13,121 nucleotides of DNA from a bacterium (GTDB lineage: Bacteria > Actinomycetota > Acidimicrobiia > Acidimicrobiales > CATQHL01): positions 1-13,121 of the forward strand of contig JAPONU010000097.1 in assembly GCA_026713745.1 (NCBI GenBank), in the 5' to 3' direction. Shown piece after piece: positions 1 to 7,600 of this stretch; positions within the stretch are counted from its first letter, which is position 1, and every line of letters begins with the position of its first letter. The notes below the pieces were generated by a model that saw only the letters and a list, made by a program, of their open reading frames with translations, had not been told where the DNA came from and made no database searches. A program made the translations under genes and the position numbers.

Positions 1-824
1 GCGCCGGCGCCGTCGTTGGTGCACACGAGGTCTGCGAGCGCGTCGGCGAAGCGCTGGGGTGCCGTCGGGCGGTCCTTGGAGTCCTCGCTGCGGAACAGTG
101 CGTCGGACTTGGCGATGAGTGCGGCCTGCACCCGCGCCCCGGTGAGGGGATCGAACTGGGCGAAGAGATGGAACATGCCGTCGGGCTGCTCGCTGATCGA
201 AGCTCGCCGCCGGCGCCGCTGCGACGCCCGCCGCGCTTCGAGTTCCTGGGCGCTGGTGCGCTCGTTGACGTGGTCCTTCAACGTGCGCCGGAAGACGTCG
301 TCGGGTTCTTCCTCAGCGGCCTTCAGTAGCTCTCGCTGGTCCACCGACGTGTCCGCGTCGGCGTCGAGGATCAACCCTGCAGCTTCCGGGGTGATCGACC
401 CGTCGGCGAGTTTGCCGGCCACTTTCGGCGCCCACTCCAGCTGCGCCGCGGTCTTGACTGTCTTGCGGGCGCCGCGCCGGGACTGTTTCTGGTCGCGCCG
501 CAGGATCTCCTCGGTGGCGGCGTCGCCCTCGCGGCGCGCCACCTCGGCGACCACGTCGGCCTCCAACGCGGCAAGCGACGCCCGCGCCCGGCCCACGAAC
601 CCCAGACAATCCCGCAACACGCCCAAGTCGGCCTGCGGCCACACCGGCGGCGAACCCAGCCACTCGCCGAGCTTCGCCCACTCGACGGCCCGCACGCCCC
701 CAACCGGTTTGTGGTCCACCGGATCTGTCCCGGCCGGCTCCCGTCCCGCCGGACGTGCCCCAATCGACTCGCGGCCCGCCTGGTCAGCGCTGCTCCGTAC
801 TCCCCGCATCGGATCATCACCCAC
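1..824 (-). CDS. DUF222 domain protein (HNH endonuclease family), C-terminus outside window
   Basis: About 274 residues are visible before the window ends. The frame reads VDHKPVGGVRAVEWAKL, then a helical DUF222 region with VVAEVARREGDAATEEI, DGSITPEAAGLILDADAD and a basic RRRRRASIS stretch, then FAQFDPLTGARVQAAL and FADALADLV. This is the pattern of actinobacterial DUF222/13E12 proteins, which normally carry an HNH nuclease motif at the C-terminus; that part is not in the window. I chose the GTG at 824-822 because AGGGGGTGA lies about 8 bases upstream, one mismatch from the ideal ribosome-binding site. An in-frame TGA further upstream (near 864) limits the start. ATG at 809-807 is an alternative. 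The long open frame on the opposite strand (16-891) is a GC-rich shadow. These genes occur in many copies in actinobacteria; their cellular role is poorly defined and nuclease activity is not shown here. Confidence 0.85.
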   Translation of the reverse strand, partial: MGDDPMRGVRSSADQAGRESIGARPAGREPAGTDPVDHKPVGGVRAVEWAKLGEWLGSPPVWPQADLGVLRDCLGFVGRARASLAALEADVVAEVARREGDAATEEILRRDQKQSRRGARKTVKTAAQLEWAPKVAGKLADGSITPEAAGLILDADADTSVDQRELLKAAEEEPDDVFRRTLKDHVNERTSAQELEARRASQRRRRRASISEQPDGMFHLFAQFDPLTGARVQAALIAKSDALFRSEDSKDRPTAPQRFADALADLVCTNDGAG

Positions 825-905
825 CTGTCCGTCACCCCCTCTTCGAAGCTCCCGGCTCGTTCACCGCACAGCGACGAGCGAACCCTTCTGATTACTTCTT
901 CCAAC

Positions 906-934
906 AATATAGTATGGCTAGGACAGACTAACAA
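906..934 (-). promoter_or_regulatory. Predicted sigma70-type promoter for the DUF222 gene
   Basis: On the minus strand TTGTTA (934-929) and TATATT (911-906) are separated by exactly 17 bases. They match the -35 and -10 consensus at 4/6 and 5/6. The site lies in a short AT-rich island in otherwise GC-rich DNA. Transcription would begin near 899, giving a leader of about 75 bases before the GTG at 824. Confidence 0.55.
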
Positions 935-1075
935 CACCAGTATGACTACTCTGCCGATCGGAGCGAACTGGGCTCGGCTGCCCACGTCGGACAGCCTGGG
1001 CGAACTCACCAAAAGCCCAGGTCAGCGAACTCTGACCGATCTGCCGGCCCGCCAGCCGCCACAAGCCCACTCAGA

Positions 1076-1091
1076 TGTGACCGATGTCACA
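1076..1091. promoter_or_regulatory. CRP/FNR-family operator-like palindrome
   Basis: TGTGACCGATGTCACA is a perfect match to TGTGA-N6-TCACA, the operator consensus of the CRP family (GlxR/CRP in actinobacteria). It sits in the 400-base gap between the divergent DUF222 and rhodanese genes, about 135 bases before the rhodanese start and 140 bases behind the DUF222 promoter. Either gene could be the target, but the rhodanese is nearer in the usual sense. Apart from this and the minus-strand promoter I see nothing else in 825-1225. Confidence 0.5.
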
Positions 1092-1225
1092 CCACCAGAT
1101 CGGAGGCGACCAAACACCCGCTCGGTCGAGGACCACGCAGACACCGACAAGCCGGATGACCGCTACTGAGTGTGGCGTGACCGGCGGCACGTTGCGGGCA
1201 GCGTCCGGGCGAGCACGCTGGGCAC

Positions 1226-1702
1226 ATGAATGCCGACCAGCTGACCCACTACAAGAGCAAGCTCGACTTCGAGATGGACTCGTACGACGTCTACGAGTCG
1301 CTGGGCAACGGCCAGGCGATCGTGGTGGTCGACGGCCGGTCGGCGGAGGCCTACGCCGCCGAGCACATTCCCGGGGCGCTGAGCCTGCCGCACCGCACCA
1401 TCGGTGCCGACTCGACGGCGTCGCTGGACCGGTCGCCGACCTACGTCTGCTATTGCGACGGCATCGGCTGCAACGCCTCCACCAAGACGGCGTTAGAGCC
1501 GCTGATGCTGGGCTTCGAGGTGCGTGAGCAGATCGGCGGCCTCGACTGGTGGAAGCGCGACGGCTACGCCACGGAGGGGGAGAGCCCCCAGCCCGGCAGA
1601 GAGATCGTCTGCGGCGTTGAGTCCGTTGTCCGGGTCGTGGTCGGCTCGGGCGGAGAGCCCCCAGTCCGGCAGAGAGATCGTCTGCGGCTGTTGATCACAT
1701 AG
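1226..1702 (+). CDS. Rhodanese-like domain protein with repeat-derived C-terminal tail
   Basis: 158 residues. Rhodanese domains carry sulfane sulfur on an active-site cysteine. Visible landmarks are VVVDGRSAEAYAAEHIPGALSLPH (residues 33-56 region, the D-R...H-I-P-G-A signature) and the active loop YCDGIGCNAS (76-85), with Cys77 the likely catalytic residue and Cys82 beside it. IGGLDWWKRDGYATEG (103-118) matches the normal end of this single-domain family. The last 40 or so residues are encoded by the direct-repeat array that begins at 1579, so this tail probably is not part of the ancestral protein. The ATG at 1226 has only a weak ribosome-binding site. The gene stands alone; its physiological substrate cannot be told from context. 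Confidence 0.85.
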   Translation: MNADQLTHYKSKLDFEMDSYDVYESLGNGQAIVVVDGRSAEAYAAEHIPGALSLPHRTIGADSTASLDRSPTYVCYCDGIGCNASTKTALEPLMLGFEVREQIGGLDWWKRDGYATEGESPQPGREIVCGVESVVRVVVGSGGEPPVRQRDRLRLLIT

Positions 1703-1760
1703 CCGTCAACGGCGTTGCCCATCTCGTCGAACCCAGCCCGGCAGAGAGATCGTCTGCGGC
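1579..1760. repeat. Three direct repeats (29-bp core, 37 bp in two copies) with unrelated spacers
   Basis: The core runs 1587-1615, 1660-1688 and 1732-1760 and contains GGCAGAGAGATCGTCTGCGG in every copy; only one core base differs (C or T at the sixth position). Copies 1 and 2 also share the 8 bases upstream (1579 and 1652 onward), making 37 bp with a 36-bp spacer. Copy 3 has lost that left part. Start-to-start distances are 73 and 72 bases, and the two spacers show no resemblance. Each core can fold on GCAGA...TCTGC. The copies lie in different reading frames, so the repeat is not conserved as protein. It could be a tiny CRISPR-like array or a small dispersed repeat; no cas gene is in the window. 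Confidence 0.8.
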
Positions 1761-1765
1761 TGCTG

Positions 1766-1972
1766 ATGGCACTCGAGATGCGCCAGCGCTGCCAGCGCTG
1801 CGACGCACCAATCACGCTCGACGCCGCCGCGTTCATCTGCTCCTACGAGTGCACGATCTGCCCCACGTGCACCACCGAGATGGACAGTGTCTGCCCCAAC
1901 TGCGGCGGGGAACTGGTACCCCGCCCCCGCCGACTCAGGGGTTCGGCGACGCCATCCCCAGAGCCGCGTTGA
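1766..1972 (+). CDS. DUF1272 family small zinc-ribbon protein
   Basis: 68 residues from the ATG at 1766. The sequence MALEMRQRCQRCDAPI, then FICSYECTICPTC and VCPNCGGELVPRPRR is a close match to DUF1272 proteins as I know them. Eight cysteines are placed as C9-x2-C12, C25-x3-C29-x2-C32-x2-C35 and C43-x2-C46, enough for two zinc sites. Function of the family is unknown. I reject the upstream in-frame start at 1715 because family members begin at MALEM and the extra 17 residues would be encoded by repeat copy 3. The start lies 6 bases after that repeat and has no clear ribosome-binding site. The 3' end overlaps the convergent TM2 gene by 38 bases. Confidence 0.85.
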   Translation: MALEMRQRCQRCDAPITLDAAAFICSYECTICPTCTTEMDSVCPNCGGELVPRPRRLRGSATPSPEPR

Positions 1973-2306
1973 GCTTCTCCAGGTTCTTCCTCTTGACGGC
2001 ATTCATGATCAGGAACAGGTCGACGATCGCCCAGATTCCAAGCCCACCCAACGTGAACAACTTGCCGAGCGCCAATCCGGTGTCACCGTTGTAGAACCGA
2101 TCCACACCCAGGGGCCCGAAGAACAACCCGAGGAGGAGCGCAACGACAGGATCCCGGTAGTCGATCGAGGCAACCTGGCGAACCTGGTCCTCCGATAGTT
2201 GGTTGGGAAGGCCCAGCAAGCTCCCGGGGGGAAACTTGTTCTGCATCGAAATGAGGACCATGGCGCTCGTGTCCACGATTCCAACACTCCCATCTGACGA
2301 AATCAC
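1935..2306 (-). CDS. TM2 domain-containing membrane protein
   Basis: 123 residues if begun at the GTG at 2306. The TM2 signature is clear: DPVVALLLGLFFGPLGVDRFY (52-72) and LGKLFTLGGLGIWAIVDLF (80-98), two hydrophobic segments joined by the conserved G-x-D-R-F-Y loop. LFLIMNAVKRKNLEKLN follows. These are small integral membrane proteins of unknown role. The start is uncertain: GTG 2306 has no good ribosome-binding site, and ATG at 2261 or 2246 are possible. NQLSEDQVRQVASIDY just before the domain is probably soluble. Convergent overlap with the DUF1272 gene covers 38 bases. Confidence 0.88.
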   Translation of the reverse strand: MISSDGSVGIVDTSAMVLISMQNKFPPGSLLGLPNQLSEDQVRQVASIDYRDPVVALLLGLFFGPLGVDRFYNGDTGLALGKLFTLGGLGIWAIVDLFLIMNAVKRKNLEKLNAALGMASPNP

Positions 2307-2339
2307 AATCCGTACGGCAAGCTAACACGGGTGCGACGA

Positions 2340-2927
2340 ATGGATTCCAGGAACTGGTGGGTGCTGCCCTGGTGGGTTTTGGCCAGTGCTGGCGGGTATG
2401 CGGTCGGTGGTCTCATCGAGGCAGCCGCGGGGCCGTTGACGGGCGTGGCGGTCATCGGGTACGTGACCGCGGGCGGCACTGTCGCCGCGACGCTGCAATG
2501 GCCGGCGCTGCGATGGCACGTCAGCGGAGCGGGCCGCTGGGTTGCGGGCGCCATCGTCGCCGGAGCCGTCGTCGGCGTTACCAGCATCGCCTTGGGCGTC
2601 GTGGCGGGCCTGGGCGCGGGAGCCGTGGGGGATGCCGACGCCGGCAGGGCATTCGGCGCGGATGTTGCAGGCGTCTCGGCAGCGGTCCTGTACGGCGCCG
2701 CGGTCGGTGTGATGCAGTGGCGCCTGCTCCGGCGCCGGTTCACCCGGGCCGGCAGGTGGGTGCTCGCCAGCGCCGCGGGCTGGATCGTGGCGGGCCTCAC
2801 AGCGGGGATCGCCGAGGGCATCGCCGGCTGGGCCGTCCTGGGGGCCGTCTACGGCGCCATCACCGGGCTAGTGCTCGTGCTGCTCCTGCGGCGTCGTGAG
2901 AGCGAGACCCCGGCGGCGGAGCGGTAG
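2340..2927 (+). CDS. Multi-pass membrane protein with internal duplication
   Basis: 195 residues from the ATG at 2340; a GTG at 2331 would add three. The protein is rich in Gly, Ala and Val, with about five or six hydrophobic segments. Two halves share a motif: LQWPALRWHVSGAGRWVAG and, about 73 residues later, MQWRLLRRRFTRAGRWVLA, both Q-W-x2-L-R-x5-6-A-G-R-W-V followed by a long glycine-rich segment. NWWVLPWWVLASAGGYAVG near the start resembles the second motif's W-V-L-A-S-A-x-G-W tail. I recall similar uncharacterised bacterial membrane proteins but no function. It starts 33 bases from the divergent TM2 gene, so the two may share a promoter region if the TM2 start is at 2306. Confidence 0.75.
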   Translation: MDSRNWWVLPWWVLASAGGYAVGGLIEAAAGPLTGVAVIGYVTAGGTVAATLQWPALRWHVSGAGRWVAGAIVAGAVVGVTSIALGVVAGLGAGAVGDADAGRAFGADVAGVSAAVLYGAAVGVMQWRLLRRRFTRAGRWVLASAAGWIVAGLTAGIAEGIAGWAVLGAVYGAITGLVLVLLLRRRESETPAAER

Positions 2928-2928
2928 C

Positions 2929-2956
2929 CGACCTCCGGTCGCCGCCGCCATGGCGG
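2929..2956. terminator. Paired hairpins between convergent genes
   Basis: CGACCTCCGGTCG (2929-2941; 5-bp stem, 3-base loop) and the perfect palindrome CCGCCATGGCGG (2945-2956) follow directly after the membrane-protein stop codon. The downstream gene is convergent. There is no U-tract, so this is only a possible terminator. The remaining bases to 3053 hold nothing I can support. Confidence 0.3.
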
Positions 2957-3053
2957 AGCGTTCGGTCACGAACTGGCTCAGTTCGCAATGTCGACGCGTC
3001 GAGAGGTCTGTCCCAGGCGAGGATCTGGCGCTCGGCCGCCGCTGCGAACATGG

Positions 3054-4003
3054 TCAGGGCCAGAGTTCGCCGGCCTGAAGGGCTCGGTGCAGGTCGTCGA
3101 GGGTCCAGACGTCGATTCCGTCCTCGGTGCGGAACGAGCGACGCCCCCGGTAGGCGAGGACGCGCCGGGCCAGTCCGGGCAGGTCGGCGATGGCGCGCAG
3201 CCCTTTGAGCATGGTTGTGTTGTAGCGCTCGGCGGCCTTGACCTCGATGGCCAGATGTTCGCGGTCGCGGGTGAGGATGAAGTCGACTTCGGTGGGCGAC
3301 TCGGTGGCGGCCCAGTAGCCGATGTCGTCGTAGAGGTGTTGGTGCTCGTTGTGGGCGCGGAGGTTGCCGAGCACCCAGCCCTCCAGCAGGGGGCCGCGCT
3401 CCTCGGCGGCGACAGGGCCGAGTTGGCGCTTGACGGCCCGCACGAGCCCCGGATCGGCCCAGTACAGCTTGGGGCGGCGCCGCTCCCGGACCCGCAGCCG
3501 TGCCTCGAAGGCCGGCAGCTGGGTGGTGAGCAGCGTGTCGGAGAGGATCTCGAGGTAGCCGTTGACGGTGGTGCGGGCGATGCCGGCGTCGCGGGCGAGC
3601 GATGCCGCGTTGACGGTCTGGGCATGCATCAGCGCCGCCGGTGGCAGGAACCGCACGAAGCTGCCGAGGTTGCGCACGGCGGCCTCGGCCCGGATCTCTT
3701 CGCGTAGGTAGAGCTGCGTGTAGCTCTCGAGCACCGCTCTCCGGTCCGTCGCGGTCCACACGATCGGGATGGTGCCGAAGCGCAGCGCCTCGTCGAGGTC
3801 GAAGTCGTCGCCGAGTTCGGCGGGCGTGAGGGGGTGCATGGCTTTGCGCAGCGCCCGGCCGGCGAGCAGGTTGGTGCCGGCTGTCTTGAGTTTGCGGGCG
3901 CTGGAGCCCAGCAGGGCGAAGCGCACACCGCGCTCGGAGATCTGGCGGTGCACCTCGTTGAGCAGGCCCGGAGCGCGCTGTACCTCGTCCACTACCGCAG
4001 TTT
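3054..4003 (-). pseudogene. AAA (AAA_14)/DUF4143 ATPase, 5'-truncated, Walker A missing
   Basis: The retained part starts at Walker B (AVVDEVQRAPGLLNEVHRQI) and runs through sensor-like FALLGSSARKL, LTPAELG and LYLREEI, a winged-helix-like segment (NAASLARDAGIARTTVNGYLEIL) and the DUF4143 C-terminal domain. That domain keeps GPLLEGWVLGNL, TEVDFIL and HLAIEVKA, the E/D...E-x-K pattern of a PD-(D/E)XK-like fold. Intact relatives have about 60-80 residues more at the N-terminus, including GxxGxGKT. The nominal GTG at 4037 lies in DNA that codes for the helicase remnant on the other strand, so I place the break near 3996-4005. Without Walker A it should not hydrolyse ATP. It belongs to a different subfamily from the two intact copies, but matches the fragment at 12663-12806. 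Confidence 0.82.
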
Positions 4004-5777
4004 TCCCTCGGCAGCCTCGTTGAAGCGGCCGAGCCACTGCAGACCGACGACGCTGCCGGTGCCAGCGAGGCGGATCCTGCCGGACTGCAGCGGTGTGATT
4101 TTCTGTTCGCGCCGGTCGGTGTTCCGCCGGTCGTCATCGAGATCGACGGCGGTCAGCACGCCGAGCAGGTCGCCGTCGACGACGATCGTGACAGGCGGCT
4201 CGAAGCGGTCGGTATTCCGACCATCAGAGTGCCGACCAGCGAGCTTGCCGCCGGAGAGGGGCCGGGTCTGCAGGCCGTGGAGAGGCTCATCGCCGATGTT
4301 CCGGCTGCACCGGAAGCCGTGTCCCCGCTGGTCTGGGGGCCGATCCAGGTTCACCGGCTGGTGCTCGCCCTGTATGAGGCCATCGCGGGCGGCCTTCTGA
4401 GAGGCGACCGGTGGCTGGTGGAGGTTCGGGATCCGACGGGTATCGCCGTCGACCTGGTCGGTCCGTACCTCGAACTGCTCGGCGCCCTCGACCGCCTTCG
4501 TGGGAGAGGCGCGGTGGCACCGACGACGGCCTCGTTCGTCGACGGGGAACGCGCCAACACGTACCGGCGAACCAAGGATGGTCGCTACGAGCGCGCTGGG
4601 GAACCCGAGGAGGGCACGGCGCAGCCCGCCGCGGCGGACGTTCGCGTCCTGCTCGAATGCGACCGCACCTCGTGCGAGCCCCTTCCCGACGGCGACGAGG
4701 TCCCGACCGTTGTGATCCGTTCCACGGGTGTGCCGGTGCTGATGCGCGACCAGTCCCAGATCGAGTTCTGCCGCCGGGAGGCGTTCACCTCGGCCGGCGG
4801 CGGGCCCGGGGACAGGCGGGCGGCCCTTGAAGCCGTGCTGCGAGCGGTGTTCGCCAAAGAGGAACTCCTCGAGGGGCAATTCGAGGCGATCACTTCGGTG
4901 CTGGCCGGCCGCGACTGTGCGGTGCTCCTGCCGACAGGTGCCGGCAAGAGCATGATCTACCAACTCGGCGGGCTGTGCCTGCCCGGGCGCACGCTGGTGG
5001 TCGATCCGCTGGTTGCGCTCATCGAGGACCAACTCGACGGTCTGCGGGACCATGGCATCGACCGCGCCTTGGGGATCTCCGCCAACTCGCTCACCAGGGA
5101 GGCACGGGACGCCTATTTCGTGTTCGTCACGCCCGAGCGTTTCCAGCGGCAATCGTTCCGGGACAGCCTGACCGCCGGCGCCGACGTGGAGCCGGTCAAT
5201 CTGGCCGTGGTGGACGAGGCGCACTGTGTGTCCGAGTGGGGCCACGACTTCCGTGCGGCGTACCTGAACTTCGGCAGGACGCTGCGCTCCACGTGTGAGG
5301 GGAGGCTCGGCGTGCCGCCGCTGCGGTGCCGTACGCCGGTTCGCCGCCGAAGGGGATCGAGCACGCCGACTGGGATCGCCGCAAGCGGGAGAGTACTGCG
5401 GCGTTCAGAGAGAATCAGGCGCCGGTCATCGTGACGACCAAGGCGTTCGGGATGGGGATCGACAAGCCGAACATCCGCTGGACGATCCACTACGGGCTGC
5501 CGGGCTCGATCGAGGCGTTCTACCAGGAGGTCGGTCGGGCCGGGCGGGACCGGCGCCAAGCCCACAACGTGCTCATCCTCTCCGAGAGCGATCCCGACCA
5601 CCCCGGACTGCTGGCCGGTCGGGGCCTCGCTGAGGCGCTGCTCCCCGAAGGCAACCTCGCTGAGTTCGAACGGAACGTGGCGCAGGCGCTCGCCTCGGCA
5701 ACGACCCGCTACCAGGCGACGGATCGAGACATGGACGATGTTGTGCTCTGGCTGCTCGATCTGTTCGGTCCACCTGA
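4001..5777 (+). pseudogene. Restriction-nuclease-RecQ-like helicase fusion, 5'-truncated, internal deletion and frameshift
   Basis: One frame runs from about 4001 to 5320. It opens with a DUF559/Vsr-type nuclease motif: RCDFLFAP, then VVIEIDGGQH (IEID at 4136-4147), then DDDRDRRLEAVGIPTIRVP, with the D and E-x-D of a PD-(D/E)XK site. About 230 uncharacterised residues follow. A RecQ-like superfamily 2 helicase comes next: Q-motif-like LLEGQFEAITSVLAGRD, Walker A LLPTGAGKS (about 4927), and DEAH box VVDEAHCVSEWGHDFR (about 5206-5250). At about 5320 the reading jumps to another frame that continues with PYAGSPPKG, FGMGIDKPNIRW and FYQEVGRAGRD (motifs V-VI). The part between motifs II and V, with motif III, is missing. 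There is no start codon of its own; the GTG at 4229 is inside the nuclease domain. Homology fades after about 5600. Confidence 0.8.
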
Positions 5778-6137
5778 GGGCACGAGCCCGGCGCGGCAAC
5801 TGTTGCGGCGCACCAGACCGCACTCGTGGACCTGCGGGAGGCGCTCGCAAGCTCCGCCGGATTCCTCGAGGGTTCGCAGGTCCAGACGCTGCGCGGCGAG
5901 GTCATCTCGTTGCAGGACGGGATCGCTTCGGCGCAGGCGATTGCGTCGGTCGACACGGAGGCGCTGCGGACGGCCGTGACCCGGGTCGGCGACAAGCTCG
6001 CGGAGGAATTGGACCAGATCCGCGAGGAACGCGATACCGCTCGAGTCGAACTTGCAGCGGCTCGCGACCGGTTGGAGCAACTCGAGGCCAGAGTCGCGGC
6101 GATTCCCAAACGCACGAGACAGAAGTTCGATCTTTGA
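5778..6137 (+). pseudogene. Coiled-coil C-terminal remnant, unrecognised
   Basis: Open from the stop at 5775 to TGA at 6135-6137. The peptide has heptad character: ALVDLREALASSAGFLEGSQ, LRTAVTRVGDKLAEELDQIR, TARVELAAARDRLEQLEARV, ending in basic PKRTRQKFDL. A GTG at 5826 could be a start but has no ribosome-binding site. In the frame that carries the helicase end, LAEFERNVAQALASATTRYQ and DMDDVVLWLLDLFGPPEG just upstream also look helical. A frameshift near 5770-5780 could therefore have split one protein. It may be the helicase tail or a following gene; I cannot decide. Nothing supported is seen in 6138-6264. Confidence 0.4.
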
Positions 6138-6264
6138 CCGGTCCGCTCGCCGCATCGACGACGGGCCGCCGCCGGTCGAGTCGGTCACCGCCCGGCACAA
6201 TCGGTGATACCACTGCACTTCCGGGTCGCGCCACCCCGGCCGTTTGCCGGCGGCGGCGCGGTGG

Positions 6265-7554
6265 TCAGGGGCCGAGGCTGGTGATGGGGACGATGGTGGC
6301 GCCGCCGGGGTGTTCGTAGCCGTGGCCGCCGGCGGTGATGACGACGAGGCGCGATGGTGCACCGGTGCGATCGGCGTCGATGCGGCGGCGTAGGCGATCG
6401 AGGTTTCCGACGGCGTGTTCGATGGCGGCCTCGCCGCCGAGTTTGACCTCCGCGGCGATCCAGCGGCCGTCGGGGTGCCGCACGATGGCGTCGATCTCGA
6501 GGCCGTCGCCGTCGCGGTAGTGGGAGAGTTCGCAGCCGCCGGCCTGGCCACAGATGCGCAGGTCGCGCACGACGAGCGACTCGAACAGCAGGCCCGCGAA
6601 CTTGAGGTCGGCCACGACGGCGTCGCTGGTGGCGCCCAGCGCGGCGGCGGCGAGGGAGGGGTCGGCGAGGTGGCGCTTGGGGGCGCCGCGCAGCGGGGCG
6701 CGGGAGGTGATGCGCGGCTTCCACGCCGGCAGGTCCTCGACGACGAACAGGCGCTCGAGGGCCGCGATGTAGGACGCCACGGTGCGGCGGTGCACGGCTC
6801 CCACCTCCGAGCCGGTGTCGGCGGTGTCGGCGGCGAGGGTGGCGAAGCTCGCCTCGGTTGCGGTGTTGCGGGCGAGGGATCTCAGCAGGCGCCGCACGCC
6901 TTCGGGATTGCGAGCCACGCCGTCGACGCGGGAGACATCGGTGCGGCTGATCTCGTCGAGGTAGCCCCGCAGCACCCGCAGCGCTGTCTCCCCGCCGGCG
7001 CGGGTGCGCACCAGGTTCGGCCAGCCCCCGCGGCAGGCCATTGCCATGATGTCGTCGAGGCGGTGCCCGGAGTCGGCGGCGGAGCGTCGACCGGGCGCGA
7101 ACAGGCCCGCCAGCGACACGCTGCCGTCGGACTCGCCGGACTCGAACAGGCTCATGGGGCGCATCCGCACGCGCAGCACCCGCCCGGCCCCGGAGTGGCG
7201 GGTGACGTCGTCGGGAGGGTCGGCGGACCCGGTGAGGATGAACTGACCGGGCAGGCCGCGGTCGTCACACGCCCGCCGCATGGGGTTCCAGATGTCGGGG
7301 GCCAGTTGCCATTCGTCCAACAACCGCGGCGACGCGCCGTCGAGCAGCGCCGTGGCGTCCACGTTGGCGGCCAGCCGGGCGCTCACGGTGGCGTCGAGCA
7401 GTTGCTCGCTGGCGGCGAACCGCCGGGCGGTCCACGTCTTGCCGCAGGCCCGCGGCCCCTCGATCAGCACCGCCGGCGACGCCGCCAAGGCGGCGCGCAT
7501 CTCGCCATCCACCACGCGCGGCAGATACTCCGGCGGGCTCGATCCGGAACTCAT
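6265..7554 (-). CDS. AAA (AAA_14)/DUF4143 ATPase, intact
   Basis: 429 residues from the ATG at 7554-7552, chosen because AGGA lies about 10 bases upstream; a TTG at 7563 would add three residues but leaves no spacing. Walker A is GPRACGKT (33-40) and Walker B is RLLDEWQ (77-83). ILTGSA (106-111) and a conserved RPMSLFESGES block follow. Residues 220-265 look like a winged helix. The C-terminal DUF4143 domain has FESLVVRDLR, then LEIDAIV and WIAAEVKLG (Glu353, Asp355, Glu369, Lys371), the pattern of a PD-(D/E)XK-like fold. The protein ends VPITSLGP like its paralogue at 11384-12655. Such ATPases are widespread in bacteria and archaea; a role in conflict or DNA transactions is suspected but not proven. 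A double dyad lies about 55 bases before the start. Confidence 0.9.
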   Translation of the reverse strand: MSSGSSPPEYLPRVVDGEMRAALAASPAVLIEGPRACGKTWTARRFAASEQLLDATVSARLAANVDATALLDGASPRLLDEWQLAPDIWNPMRRACDDRGLPGQFILTGSADPPDDVTRHSGAGRVLRVRMRPMSLFESGESDGSVSLAGLFAPGRRSAADSGHRLDDIMAMACRGGWPNLVRTRAGGETALRVLRGYLDEISRTDVSRVDGVARNPEGVRRLLRSLARNTATEASFATLAADTADTGSEVGAVHRRTVASYIAALERLFVVEDLPAWKPRITSRAPLRGAPKRHLADPSLAAAALGATSDAVVADLKFAGLLFESLVVRDLRICGQAGGCELSHYRDGDGLEIDAIVRHPDGRWIAAEVKLGGEAAIEHAVGNLDRLRRRIDADRTGAPSRLVVITAGGHGYEHPGGATIVPITSLGP

Positions 7555-7600
7555 GGGGTGCAAGTCCTGTGGTTGCGGTAGGCGTCGATACCCGAACTCT

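Noticed and set aside
16..891. Long plus-strand open frame opposite the DUF222 gene
   Set aside because: Its product is low-complexity Ser/Arg/Ala and the minus strand gives a clear DUF222 protein.
1084..1527. Plus-strand frame overlapping the rhodanese start
   Set aside because: Arg/Ala-rich shadow; the rhodanese frame has clear domain motifs.
2860..4137. Long minus-strand open frame over the truncated DUF4143 ATPase
   Set aside because: It is Arg/Pro/Ala-rich and shadows the real reading. Its end (FAAAAERQILAWDRPLDAS, about 2980-3055) faintly recalls a PIN domain C-terminus, but too weakly to call.
4229..4231. GTG as the true start of the helicase
   Set aside because: It lies within the conserved IRVPTSEL end of the nuclease motif, and homologous coding continues upstream to about 4001.
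3992..5245. Long minus-strand open frame opposite the helicase remnant
   Set aside because: No recognisable motifs; the plus strand has clear nuclease and helicase motifs.
6415..7581. Plus-strand frame of 388 residues opposite the intact DUF4143 gene
   Set aside because: Gly/Ala/His-rich shadow of a gene with good Walker and DUF4143 motifs.
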